Source: Plantago ovata
Lineage: Eukaryota; Streptophyta; Magnoliopsida; Lamiales; Plantaginaceae
Direction of reading: 5' to 3'
NCBI GenBank assembly: GCA_028274465.1
Contig: CM051456.1
Coordinates: 64,962,753 to 65,026,752 of the forward strand
DNA: 64,000 nt
The notes beneath the pieces are model-generated. The model saw nothing but the letters and a program-made list of their open reading frames with translations. It did no database searches and was not told the origin of the DNA. Positions within the stretch are counted from its first letter, which is position 1, and every line of letters begins with the position of its first letter. Positions 9,875 through 21,006 of the stretch are shown piece after piece. The translations under genes and the position numbers were made by a program.

Positions 9875-11949
9875 CTAGAGCCAGTCACCTTTATGCCTAA
9901 TGCCCGGATTAGCATAATGTCTTAAGTGGACTTCCACTGATAAGACCTTAGTGAAAGGATCTGCCACGTTGTCCGTGGTAGAGACACGTTCTATACTAAC
10001 TTCTCCTCTATCTATAATCTCACGTATAACGTGATATTTTCTAAGTACATGTTTGTTCTTGTTTGTAGATCTAGGCTCCTTAGCTTGAGCGACGGCGCCC
10101 GTATTGTCACAATAAATCGTTATTGGACTGGGAGCAGGAACAACCCTCAATTCCTTCAAGAACTCTGAAATCCAGACAGCTTCTTTCGATGCTTCTGATG
10201 CTGCAATGTACTCGGCCTCTGTGGATGAGTCAGCAACCGGGGCTTGCTTAGAACTCTTCCAGCAGACAACTCCTCCGTTCAATTTGAATACGTATCCTGT
10301 CTGTGACTTAAAGTCATCAGGATCTGATTCAAATCCAGCGTCGACATACCCAGACATCTTTAATTCTGGTTCTCCACCAAACACCAAGAACATCTCTTTA
10401 GTCCGTCTAAGATACTTAAAAATGTTCTTCACAGCAGTCCAGTGAGGTACTCCTGGATTCTGTTGGTGTCGACAAGTGATACTAAGCGCATATGCCACAT
10501 CGGGCCTTGTGGAATTCATTGCATACATTATAGACCCTACTGCCGAAGCATAGGGCACACGACTCATTGCATTTCTTTCTTCATCAGTTTTGGGACCATC
10601 CTTAACTGATAAGACAATCCCATGCCTAGCTGGGAGAAAGCCTCTCTTTGAGTCGTCCATCTTATAACGCTTCAGTATTTTGTCGATGTAGGTGGACTGT
10701 GTCATTCCCAACACCCTCTTGGATCTATCTCTAAAGATCTTGATCCCTAGGATGTAGTTCGCTTCACCCAAGTCCTTCATCGAGAAGGTACTTGATAACT
10801 AAACTTTAGTCTCTTCTAGCATAGAGACATTGTTTCCCATAATCAAAATGTCATCTACATAAATGATCATGAAAACAACTCCTTTGTCGCTGTGTCTCGC
10901 GTAGACACAGGGATCTTCCTTGCTTCTGATGAAGTCAAATGATTTGACAGCTTCATCAAAGCGGATATTCCAGCTCCCTAGGTTGCCATTGAGGAAGGCT
11001 GTCTTTACATCCATCTGGCAGATTTCATAATCATAGTAGGCAGCTATCGCAAGTAGAATTTGAATGACTTCAATTTTGCTACCGGTGAAAAGGTTTCATC
11101 GTAATCGATGCCATACCTTTGCGTGTAGCCTTTCGGCACAAGCCCAGCTTTGTGCGTTTGTACCTTGCCATCGGCATCTGTCTTTTGTTTAAAGACCCAT
11201 TTGCACCCAATTGGTCTAACCCCTTGGGGCAAGTCTACCAAGTTCCAAACTTGGTTCTGGAACATTGAATCCATTTCTAATTCCATGGCCTCTTGCCATT
11301 TGTCTGAGTCAATATCAATTATTGCCTCTTTGTAGGTCTCGGGATCTTCCCGATCTGATAAACCGACATCAAGTTCACTGATGTCTTCTATCATAAGGCT
11401 GTGCTTCTGAGGTCCTCTTAGGATCCTCTTCGACCTACGGAGCTCGAATTGTTCTGGTGCTTTTCTTTTCTGGCTTCGTGTAACACGAACATTATCAGTG
11501 GGTACTGATGCAGCTGGTCGTTGGGCGCGACCCTGTTCCCTTGCGGGAGGCTGCTCTTGTACAACTTGTTGCACAGCTTGGTTGACAACGGGTTCTATTT
11601 GTGTGGTTTCAACTGTTGATCTAATCACAGGACTCCCACTGACTATGACATGCATAGCAAGTGTCATATCATCACCCTTATCCGTTTCGAAAGCTCCCAC
11701 TGAACTTGAGTCCAAATCAGAAGATTTAGAGACCTCATGTTCGCGCGTGTCAAAGTCTTGAATTTCTTCAAGTTCTATCATGTCATCTAACCTCTCTTCT
11801 TCGAGGTATTCAGCTTCTAAAAACTTCACGTTTCTAGATACGATCACCTTGTGTTCTTCAGCATGATAGAATTCATAGCCTCTTGTCTGACGAGGATAGC
11901 CTATGAAATATACTTTGACACCCTTGACATCTAACTTATCAGTGAGCAT
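9875..11949 (-). pseudogene. RT-RNase H of element G, broken
   Basis: The segment begins with the post-integrase linker (MLTDKLDVKGVKVYF), then RT with GCKWVFKQK, MDVKTAFLNGN and YVDD, then RNase H. Three lesions are visible: a frameshift near 11050; a deletion of about 120 bp near 10980 that removes the RT segment between FLNGN and SWNIRF (present in H); and TGG to TAG at 10799-10801. RNase H is open from 10780 to 9875, with the SSTEAEYIAASEA and YCDNTGA motifs in place. Confidence 0.9.
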
Positions 11950-11979
11950 CAGTTTGACTATCGCAGGACAGCCCCAAGG

Positions 11980-12805
11980 TCAAAGATAGCCCAGTGAGGG
12001 CTTCTTTCCCTTCCATAACTCATAAGGAGTTTTCTCCACTGATTTAGATGGTACACGGTTCAGAATGTAGATTGCAGTTTGTAGTGCATATCCCCACAGA
12101 TACTTTGGAAGAGTCGAGAATCCAATCATTGATCTTACCATGTCTAACAGGGTTCGATTCCTCCTCTCAGACACACCATTTAATTGTGGTGTTCCAGGAG
12201 GAGTCCATTGCGATTGAATTCCATTTTCCTTCAAGTAGTCGATAAATTCTTCACTAAGGTATTCACCTCCTCGATCTGATCGAAGAGTGACTATCCTTAG
12301 GTTCAATTCATTCTCGACCTCATTCCTAAACTCCTTGAATTTCCCAAAGGTCTCGGATTTATTCTTCATAAGATAAATATATCCATACCTTGAGAAATCG
12401 TCAGTAAAGGTAACGAAGTAAGGATAACCCCCACGCGCATGGACTTTAAAAGGTCCACATACATCGGTATGTATGAGCTCTAAGCAGCGAGTGGCACGAA
12501 CACCTTGTCCAACAAAAGGTGTGTTCGTCATCTTACCCTTAACACATGATTCACACATACCATATGATTCAAAATCAAATGGTTCTAAGTAGTCCAACTT
12601 CCTTAGTCTTTGAATCCGTGTTTCATTGATATGGCCTAGCCGACAATGCCATAGATAAGATGGATTATTCTTCCTACTTGAAGACGGTTGTTTGTTATGT
12701 ATTTGAAATAAAGGTGGACTACTTTGCAAAATATATAAACCATTCACCAAGCGAGCTTTTCCATAATACTGATCATTTAATGAAAAATAACAAGTATTAT
12801 TCGCA
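11980..12805 (-). pseudogene. Integrase of element G
   Basis: The GAG-pre-integrase zinc motif ([11 protein letters not shown], then CESCVKGK) is followed by the integrase core. The catalytic D, D and E are seen in [16 protein letters not shown] and NGVSERRNR, so the triad is intact. The frame is closed on both sides by stops that interrupt what should be one polyprotein: TGA at 12808-12810 and TGA at 11980-11982, the latter compatible with CGA to TGA. Confidence 0.9.
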
Positions 12806-12807
12806 AA

Positions 12808-13986
12808 TCAAAAGGAAAAACCCATATTGTCTAACAATGGAATGGAAATAATATTTCTGACAATGGATGGAACAAAACAAACATTATCAAGTTCTAAACA
12901 TTGTCCCGAAGGTAAATCTATCTTGCTGCGTCCAACGCGTTTGGCTTCAACAGGATTGCCGTTCCCAACATGCAAGTCGATTTCACCTTGCTTGACTAGC
13001 CTGTGATAAATTAGCCCCTGCACATTATTACAAATGTGTGAGCCACAGGCTGTATCTAATACCCAACCATTGGAGTCAAAAGTAGTCATGTTCATTTCAA
13101 TAACAAACATACCTGAGCCAGAAGACGGTGGCTTCTTAGCTTGATCTGCCCTAAGCTTAGGGCAATCTTTCTTCCAATGTCCTTTCTGCTTACAGAAAAG
13201 ATATTCATCTGTGCGCACCCTTCTGCTTCTATTGAACTTCCTTTTCTGGTTCGGATTAGGCTCATCACTCCAAGTGTTAGCCTTGGCTCCCGACTTTTTC
13301 TTACCCTTAGCACCTTTGTTTCTCGGGTTTGGGTTAGACGGTTGCCCAACAAGCATGATCGACTTTTCCTTCTTAGGAAGAGTTTGATCATATGTCTTCA
13401 GCAGATTATGAAGTTCAGGCAATGTTACGTCCTTCGCATTCATCGTGTAATTAATGATGAACTGCGAATACGAACTCGGCAATGATTGAAGGACAAAGAT
13501 CACCATGATCTTGTTCTCTAGCTTAACGCCGGCGTCGGCAAGCTTTTCAAAGAGACCAATCATTTTGAGAACATGTTCAGACATGTTCCCTCCTTCACTG
13601 AGCTTGCATCTGTGTATCTCTTTGACCAAATCAAATTCAACACTTCTAGCTGTCGTCTTAAAGAGCGACTCAAGATGCTTCAGCATCTCATACGGCAACA
13701 TGCTTTCATGTTGCCTCTGCAGCTCATTGCTCATTGCCGCCAGTATAATACACTGCGCGGATCTAGCATCCTCAAGATGCTTATCAGACTTTGCCTTGTT
13801 GGCTTGATTCCAAGCAGCAACCTGATTGGCAGTCTGATTTTCGGGGCGCACGGGAATGACCTCGTCCAAGACGTACTCAATCTTTCCGTACCTCAGCACC
13901 AAACGTATATTTCTGATCCAATCTAGGAAATTTGGTCCGGTCAAAATTTGCTTCTCTAAGACAGCACGGAGCGAGATACTCGCCAT
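12808..13986 (-). CDS. Gag-protease of element G
   Basis: From the Met at 13986 (MASISLRAVLEKQ) this holds a Copia Gag (UBN2-type region with LPSSYSQFI), a zinc knuckle CKQKGHWKKDC with the first Cys replaced (FCKQ in place of CxxC), and the protease active site LDTACGSHICN (DTA in place of the usual D-S/T-G). The upstream Met at 14055 would add 23 hydrophobic residues and is less likely. The frame ends at an in-frame TGA at the gag-protease to integrase joint. Confidence 0.75.
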   Translation of the reverse strand: MASISLRAVLEKQILTGPNFLDWIRNIRLVLRYGKIEYVLDEVIPVRPENQTANQVAAWNQANKAKSDKHLEDARSAQCIILAAMSNELQRQHESMLPYEMLKHLESLFKTTARSVEFDLVKEIHRCKLSEGGNMSEHVLKMIGLFEKLADAGVKLENKIMVIFVLQSLPSSYSQFIINYTMNAKDVTLPELHNLLKTYDQTLPKKEKSIMLVGQPSNPNPRNKGAKGKKKSGAKANTWSDEPNPNQKRKFNRSRRVRTDEYLFCKQKGHWKKDCPKLRADQAKKPPSSGSGMFVIEMNMTTFDSNGWVLDTACGSHICNNVQGLIYHRLVKQGEIDLHVGNGNPVEAKRVGRSKIDLPSGQCLELDNVCFVPSIVRNIISIPLLDNMGFSF

Positions 13987-15128
13987 TTCTAATATCCTAA
14001 GGAGAAATAATATATAACGAAAATAATATGCACAATCAACATAACTAAACAACAAGGTCCTTTAGCTGTTTAGCTCCCACTATTTTCACATATGCTTTCC
14101 CCCACAACAAACATACGGGTAATGTCCAACAAGTTAACGTAGTGGACAAGATCCAAATCCATACTATGCTATACTCCAACGGGGGCTGGTCGCATAGCAT
14201 AATATGACCGGTAGGACTATCCAATTGCGTCACGCAACTCTTGGTTGTTAAATCTAATTTAACCCGATGCCCTACATACTGTACCTATCGAGGTCGCTAG
14301 ATACAATATGCAGTAAGTCACAACCATAGGCTTACTCTAATCTGACGATCACTGCGAGTCTGTAAGACGAGGTCGCTAATACAAGAAAACGCAATGAAAG
14401 TTCAGAATTAAAGCACCCTATGGAAAGCATCTCAGAAATACATACATATATATATTTATGTACTTATATTGGTTGGGGCTTGTAGCTTGAGGGTTGTTAT
14501 CAGTCATCTACAAACAAATAAGGGCGCCGCCTACCCATCATGCATGAACGGTCTACACGTAATGGATGCCGCCTATCCATTCTAGTTCTAACGCGGTCAA
14601 GCACATAATGGGTGCCGCCTACGCATACATAAATATGCGGTCCGACATATAAGAGGGCGCCGCCTACCCTCGCATGCATAGCGGTCGAACGGAAAGTAAA
14701 ATACTTGGTATTTAAACATGCATTGTCAAACAATAGCATATTGAGCATATGAAACAAGTAGTAGCCTATGTGGATGACAAATGACTTCATAATTTCATTA
14801 TGAAAATTATAATCCCATACTTATAATCTCTATGAAATAATTGAAAATTTGGACTAGATTGAAAAATCGAAAATTCTATGACCAAGTAGCAATTTTCGAA
14901 AACCCGAAGGACTTATTGTATTTTAAAACCTTGGAGGTGTTAAATCTAAAATTCAAAAGTAGAAGGACTAATTTGCAAAAACAATAAATTGATAAATTAC
15001 AATAAGCCCTTTAACTTTATACTAATTAAATTTAACCCCTCTAGTTAAAAACAATTACAATTAAATCATATTTATATTCCAAATATAAAATTCAATCCTC
15101 AAAATTTCAAAATTCGATTTTGGGTCCC
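13987..15128 (-). other. Untranslated leader of element G
   Basis: About 1.1 kb upstream of gag contains no coding frame I trust. It carries the hairpin repeat at 14520-14671 and is otherwise A/T-rich. It ends at the assembly gap before any PBS or LTR appears. Confidence 0.6.
14520..14671. repeat. Four hairpin repeats, loop YGCCGCCTA, in G leader
   Basis: Four 19-nt units start at 14520, 14562, 14608 and 14653 (spacing 42-46 bp). Each has a 9-nt centre YGCCGCCTA flanked by 5-nt arms: AAGGG/CCCAT, ATGGA/TCCAT, ATGGG/CGCAT and GAGGG/CCCTC. Two stems are perfect and two are imperfect. Each unit is followed 8-20 bp later by CGGTC. Confidence 0.75.
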
Positions 15129-15228
15129 NNNNNNNNNNNNNNNNNNNNNNNNNNNNNNNNNNNNNNNNNNNNNNNNNNNNNNNNNNNNNNNNNNNNNNNN
15201 NNNNNNNNNNNNNNNNNNNNNNNNNNNN
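15129..15228. other. Assembly gap (100 N)
   Basis: A run of exactly 100 N indicates a gap of unspecified size. The 5' LTR of G and the 3' LTR of E1 are both missing here, so several kilobases may be absent or the join may be wrong. Confidence 0.95.
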
Positions 15229-15306
15229 ATGTTATCTTTCAGAGTTTACAAGAAAATAGCAGAGATAACTAAACAAAATCAGCAAACAAAACTTTAACAA
15301 AAACTA

Positions 15307-18300
15307 TTACAGAGAGTTAAGCTCTTCCAGAAGATTTCTCAAAATCTCTCTTACACTCTTCTCAGCAAGTGCAGTAAATTCAACACAGTCCTTTTCGTAG
15401 TTTTCCAGAAGCCTACGGACTTGTAGTTGAAGAATTCTTGCATTTTTGCAGGGTATGATGATGCTTTCAGCATTCATTTCATGTAGTTAGTCACACAAAA
15501 TGCATGCCCCAATTGCTGGCATGGAGAAGCTGTGTGTATCTGAAATGCTTTTAGGTGACTCTTCTTAGCCAGAGAAGATCTTCTTCTTGATCCTTAGCAG
15601 TGAGATAGAAGTACTCATAAGAATCAATCCAAGTCTCTTCTTTGTTCTTTGTTACTGGGTCAGAGTAGTAAGCAATGCCAGGTGGTTTGATCAGATTTGT
15701 TCTTGTCTATAAGTCTTACAATGGCAATTCTTCTTACTGAGACCTCAAGATTCAACCATCTCCCAGCAATATTTCTTGGGAGGGATTCTTCCCTTTGATT
15801 TCTTTGGACTTGAGTTCAATCCATGTTGAACATTTGTTCAATATGGCTGTAGGAAAGAACTCATTCACCAGCAAGTCTTCCAGCTTTAAGATCCAGCAAC
15901 CATGAATGTTTCTGATTACATTCTGAGTGGTTTCATCATTGCTGGTCTTTGTATATTCGAATGCCGGAGCCAATAGCAATGCTGGCCAGCCTCTTTTCTT
16001 CCTGTCTTTGCCTTCTTCTTCTTGATTTAGCATTGTCTTGATCTCTTGCTGAAGAGTCAGAGAGAAATGCTTTGAGTGGCCAGACGGAGTCAAGGCTGTA
16101 AGGGTCTAGCTCTTATGGCTTGAGCTATGTTTGATTGTCATCATCTTCATCATCTTCATTCAGATTGTGATGACTTTCAGTATGGAAAAAATCTTGAGTT
16201 TCAGCAGCGGTTTTTCTCTTTTTGGTACTTGCTGAATTCAACTCAGATTTCTGCTTGCCTTAGAACTTTGCTCTCTTTCAGCAAGCGGTTCTATGGGCAG
16301 TGGCTCATCAACAGCGGGGGGTTTGGTTTCTTTTTCTGGTACTTTTCTTTTCCCCCTTAGACATGGATTGCAACATCGGAGTGATGTGCAGAGAATAGAA
16401 CTCATTGCAATTTTCAGCAAGAGTGCTTAAGCTGTTATACTTCATGATGATTTGTTGCTGATCAGAAGTCATTTTTGACAACTCTTTTTGAATGCTCACC
16501 ATGTTCTCTCATGTCTTTTCTCTGTTGCGGCCTTCTCATCCATGAAAGTCTGAGCCTTCACGAGAGCGGTCTTTGCTAGCTTGAGGCTTGACTTACATCT
16601 TCTTCATAGCTCTTGTGATAAAGACTGATGTCTTTCTGAGCTATTGTCAAAGTTGTAGTGCGTCTCAGCACTGTAGCCAATATTTTTCCAAAGTCAAGTG
16701 GGCTCTCAGCAAGCAATGCCTCATCTTCTGCTTTGCAGGCATCATGGACTTTCTTTAGTGCCAAAATTCTAGGAGTAAACTCCTCAACTCTTGGGAACGG
16801 CACTAGATTGTGTGTCAAGGAATGAACTTTTAGTTCTGAAGCAAACTGATCATCCTTTATCAGCAATTCTCCTTTGACCATCGTCTAAATCATTTATGTA
16901 ATCAGGAGAGGAATTGAACAATTTTGGGTCTCTTTTGGATTGTTCATCCTCATTTTCTGATAAGTCGTCGTCATCCTCAGATTCATCAAGTTCAGCAACC
17001 TTGGAACCTAAGTCAGCAGCTTCACTTCCTTTTTGTTGAGTGGTTGCTGATGGCAACGCTTCAGACTCAACAACTGGAGTTTCACCAGTAGTTAGTTTTA
17101 ATTGAGTAGTTTGCTGAAGGCAACGTTTGAGACTCAATGACTGGAGTTTCGCCAGTAGTAGTTAGTTTTTTAATGAGTTTGAGACTCAATTACTGGAGTT
17201 TCGCCAGTAGTAATGGAAGGGAGGGGACTTCCTTTGATCTTACTCCTGAAGATTGACCAATTTCAGATCCTGCGTATGCCTTGCATGGATCAAGACTGTT
17301 CTGTAGAGCGCGTTGGTAATCTTCATCCTTTCATCATCATCATCAAGGTTTTCTTCAGAGTAACCTTGGCATCAGAAACTGGACTTTTGCCATTTTTCAA
17401 GGCAGCCCTTTTTCTGGCATATTCCTCTTCAGTATCAGCACCTTGCACAGGTGCTTGATTTTCAGCAGCAGCAGGAGGAGGTTGAGATTCTTGCTGAGGT
17501 TGTGTTGTTCAGCTTGCTGATTTTTTTGGAGTTTTTCAGCAACTGTCAATTTAATCCTCCAGCATCAGGACTTGGACCTTGATTGTCATCATCATCGTCT
17601 TTCTTGTCCTTGGAATCTTTCCCTTCATCATCACTGGATCAGTGGGAATGTTCTCATCTTCTTTCTTCATCATCATCGTCAGAATTACTAGCTCAAGTGC
17701 TTGTATAAAGCAACACTTGTCACTTCCTCTTCCTCATGATTTTGTGGGGATCAGCCACCACAGGTACAAATGAACCTTGAGCATCACAGCTTGTTCAGCT
17801 GGAGAGGCACTCTTGAATTTTGCCTTCATATTCTCTCTGATTTGAGCAATCAGATTCGAGCTCATTTGCTGAGTGAGAATATGTCATTTCTTCAGGGAGG
17901 ATGGAGTGGACAAATGTTTCGAGCTTCAGCAGAGAAGATCTCTTTTTTCTCTTGAGATGAAGATGATCAGAGAAGTCCATTCGCCTATATCTTTGCCAGT
18001 TGCTGACGGACTTAGCAACTGTGACAAAGTGGTTCTTTTGAAGTTCAAGTACAGTTCCTGAACTTACTTGATGATCTTCAGTGATGATACCACTTCAGTG
18101 GTCTCCTTTTGAGCCTGAAAAAAAGACGTTATTTAGATCAGGATTGGTTTGGAAATTGTTTTAGAGTTAAGCTGAAACATGAATTACCTGCTGAGATTCA
18201 GCAAGCTCATGTTGTACAATTTCCATTCCTTGAGGAGCTTGAGTAGCATCCTCCATTTGTTCATCCTGAAATAAATTTGAGTTAGATACAAGTACTAAGC

Positions 18301-20474
18301 TGTCAAACTTAGTTTTATTACAAAAACATTAACTACCTGCTGAGCAGGGAGTGTTGGTTCTGGTGCAGAGGCTTCAGCAACCATCTGACTTGCATCTTGA
18401 GAAGTCTGTAGAGATAACATAATATTAGCAAAAGAATAAGTTTCAGAATTTGAAGTTTTACTGATGGTTGAATTAACTACCTGCTGAAGAAGGACAGGTT
18501 GTGGCTCAGTCCTTTCAGCATTAACAGTTTCTTCAGCTTCTTGGACTGTTTCTTCAGCAGACTTCTTGTCTTGCTCTATTTGAGAAAGCTGTGCGGTTTC
18601 AGCAATCTCCCTTGTCTCTGAAATGACAAGTTGAGCAGAAGCATCTTGACCCTTGAGCTCACTGCTTGTCATGAAGACATCAATGGATTTGTTGGATGAT
18701 TCTTCAATCTCCAACTCCATTTGTTGGCTTATAGCTTCCAGTACAAGCTGGACTTTGTCGATTGATGTCTTGGGTGAACTTGGGCCAGTATTCTCAGCAT
18801 CACGAGATGCGTCGTTGAATAGTGCTTCTTGTGTTTCAGCAACTTCTGGAACTGGAACCATTGCTGTCTCAGCAACTGGTCCTTCAGAGCGGGGTTCAGC
18901 AACTTGATGAGTTGCTTGTTCAGCAACCATCTTTTCAGCAGCAGCATCAGCAAGTGCCGCTTTTTGCAGATCAGCAGCAATGTCACTTGCTGGTTCCATA
19001 GTTGGATCATCTAATTATCTACAATGTAGATATCTGGGACTTCAGTTAAACTTCAATGTTGCTGACATAGGCTTCAGTAATTACCCTTGTCAACATCTAC
19101 TGGCAAATGCGTTTCAGCATTTGTCTGGGAATTGTCTGAGAGGTCTTGGACAGCAGGAACTGACTTGCGAGCCAGTGTTTTCTTCCTTGTGTTGCTGGTC
19201 CGTTTCCTCTTAGGTACGGGTTTGCTGATGACGCTGCAGTCTGAGTGTCATCATCAGCTTTCCTCTTTTTCTTGTTAGATTTCTCCAGTTTTCCCAGAGG
19301 CATCAGTAGTTGCATTTTCAGCAACGGCTGTTGTACACGTACCTTGTTGATTATCTACAGCAGTTTCATTTTTGTTACCACACCAACACAGAGTTTCATC
19401 TCTAAGTTGCTGAGTGGTAACATCTGCCCAGCTGTTGTATACCTTTCTTGCTGGCTTGTGCTGACAACATTTGCAGCTGTTGTCTTCTTTGATTTTTGAG
19501 TTTCTTGCCAGCAGTCTTAGGTACATTCTGCTTGTAGAATGATCTTCCCACATTGCATACATTTCTTGATTGGCAATGGGTTTCTCAGCTGAATCCTGAA
19601 ATGTTCAAGGATGTAGCATATCTTGATTCCATACATAACTGGAAAGGAAGGTGAGACCTTGTTGTCTTCTACCTTTACCTTAAACTTAGTAACACAATCA
19701 ACAAGCTGTTGAAAATGTACTTAGCCCAGTTAAGTTCCGTTTTATTTTCATGGATATGCATCAGCAGCGGCATCTTCTCAGGCCTACTTGGTCAATTCCT
19801 CCAACTTGGGAGTCAAGAACTTTTATCAGTAGCAGAGCTACTAGACCAAGTGAATGGCAGAGATGCTTTCTCTTAACGTGCTTTGTCCAAGTCACGGGAG
19901 CAATCTCGCCTTTCTTCATTTTCTCATTTCTGACGTCACTGTAGAAAGCTTCAATTTCTTCGTCAGTGGCAGTGACGTCATCTTCAGTTCCAGTGGTTGG
20001 AATCTGAAATATTTCCGCTAAATCAGTCCATTTCAGGACGATTTGCGTGTTCTGAACTGTAGTAAAGATCACTTTTTCAGTGACTCCTTTACTATCAGTA
20101 AGGGACTGGATTTCTGCATTGTTGTAGAATTCCATAGTATCAATCATTCTAACTTGCTTAGTGCGAGCAGATATGAAGTTCATGAGGCCTTGCTGCTTGA
20201 TAAGCTCAAGCGCCTCTTCATTCTCGTCATCAAGTTCTTGTTCGTAGAAGTACCTAATGTACTTCTCCTTAGCAAAACCTCCCCATTGCATCAACATCTC
20301 ACACTTTGCAGTGTCAAGATATGACGGAGGCATAGGTTTTTCCGATATTCTATAATTTTTCAACACAACTTTCGTTGTGTTTGTTGCCGGAGTAGTCACC
20401 GGAGTAGTGCGTATCTCAGCACTGTCAACCTTAGATGACTTTGAGGACTTAGAAGACTGTCTCTTGGGTGCCAT
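15307..20474 (-). pseudogene. Env-position gene of E1, intron-containing and frameshifted
   Basis: The gene starts MAPKRQSSKSSKSSK at 20474 and can be followed to a helix-rich C terminus (ILRNLLEELNSL, then TAA at 15307-15309). The first 230 residues are open to 19761; further open blocks are 18295-18999, 16850-17137, 16576-16881 and 15752-16093, joined by frame changes. Residues 88-162 resemble the core of ORF2 in element I. A middle section rich in VAE, QQ and Glu is split by three GT-AG introns of 71-75 nt. An upstream TATA box lies at 20607-20616. Function is unknown; Sirevirus env-like proteins are usually described only by position and coiled coils. I see no convincing signal peptide or transmembrane helix. 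Confidence 0.6.
18068..18480 (-). other. Exon-intron modules within the env-position gene
   Basis: Reading minus, introns lie at 18480-18406 (75 nt), 18336-18266 (71 nt) and 18187-18115 (73 nt). Each starts GTAGTT or GTAATT after CAGCAG and ends ACAG or TCAG. The exons between are 69 nt (18405-18337) and 78 nt (18265-18188), both in phase 0 and both ending in Gln-Gln. The next exon (18114-18068) ends at a GTAAGT donor. The 75-nt intron is also open in frame, so it could be retained. Confidence 0.6.
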
Positions 20475-20606
20475 TTCTTTAATAGAGAAGAAAATTGTGT
20501 ACGAAAAGAGATAGTTGCTTTTGACCGGAGTTACAGTAGATTCAGGCTAAAATTTGCAGAGAAAGGAAATGTGAGTTAAAGAATTTTGTCATTTCTCTAA
20601 CTCCTT

Positions 20607-20616
20607 CTTTATATAG
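20607..20616 (-). promoter_or_regulatory. TATA box upstream of the env-position gene
   Basis: CTATATAAAG on the minus strand lies 133 bp before the ATG at 20474, the spacing expected for a plant gene with a leader of about 100 nt. It is internal to the element and not in an LTR. Confidence 0.5.
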
Positions 20617-21006
20617 TGACTCTGGTGTGTGAGAAACTCAATCGATTTGAGCTCTCAGCAAGGGTAAAACAGAGAAACATAGGCGTTAGTAGAGCCTTTG
20701 CATTAAATGCGTAGTGGCCCACTAACTTGAAACCGTCAGAGCACTCTCTCTCTTTGTTTTATTAACCGTTAGATTAGTAACTCCTTTTAATCAATGGCCA
20801 CGATTGAATTTCATGTCATGATTATTACGAGTTTATCTGTGCCCGATTAACGTCACAAATTGATTTTACCGAGTTTTAAGGGATTAGATTGCTTGCTGAA
20901 ATAGACAAGAATCTTTTCAGCGAGTTTGAATTATCAACCTAGATAATTGCTGAAAGTTCCCCCTTACTCAGATATCTCATATTTTCATAATTTTTAAAAG
21001 ATATTT
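20617..21006. other. Spacer upstream of the E1 env-position gene
   Basis: No coding frame is visible. On the plus strand it includes a CTCTCTCTCT run at about 20744, which could be a promoter element (GA repeat on the minus strand). Confidence 0.4.

Larger units (their letters stand above)
7762..15128 (-). mobile_element. Copia element G, 3' LTR to leader, 5' LTR missing
   Basis: On the minus strand the order is leader, gag-protease, integrase, RT-RNase H, PPT and 3' LTR, the Copia order. The 5' LTR and PBS are not visible; the sequence runs into the N gap at 15129. The protein resembles the large group of TNT1-94-like plant pol proteins; I cannot assign the clade with certainty. The internal region has two nonsense codons, a frameshift and an RT deletion, so the copy is dead. 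Confidence 0.85.

Noticed and set aside
14520-14671. CRISPR-like spaced repeats
   Set aside because: Four imperfect repeats in a plant retrotransposon leader with no cas genes; the spacing is irregular.
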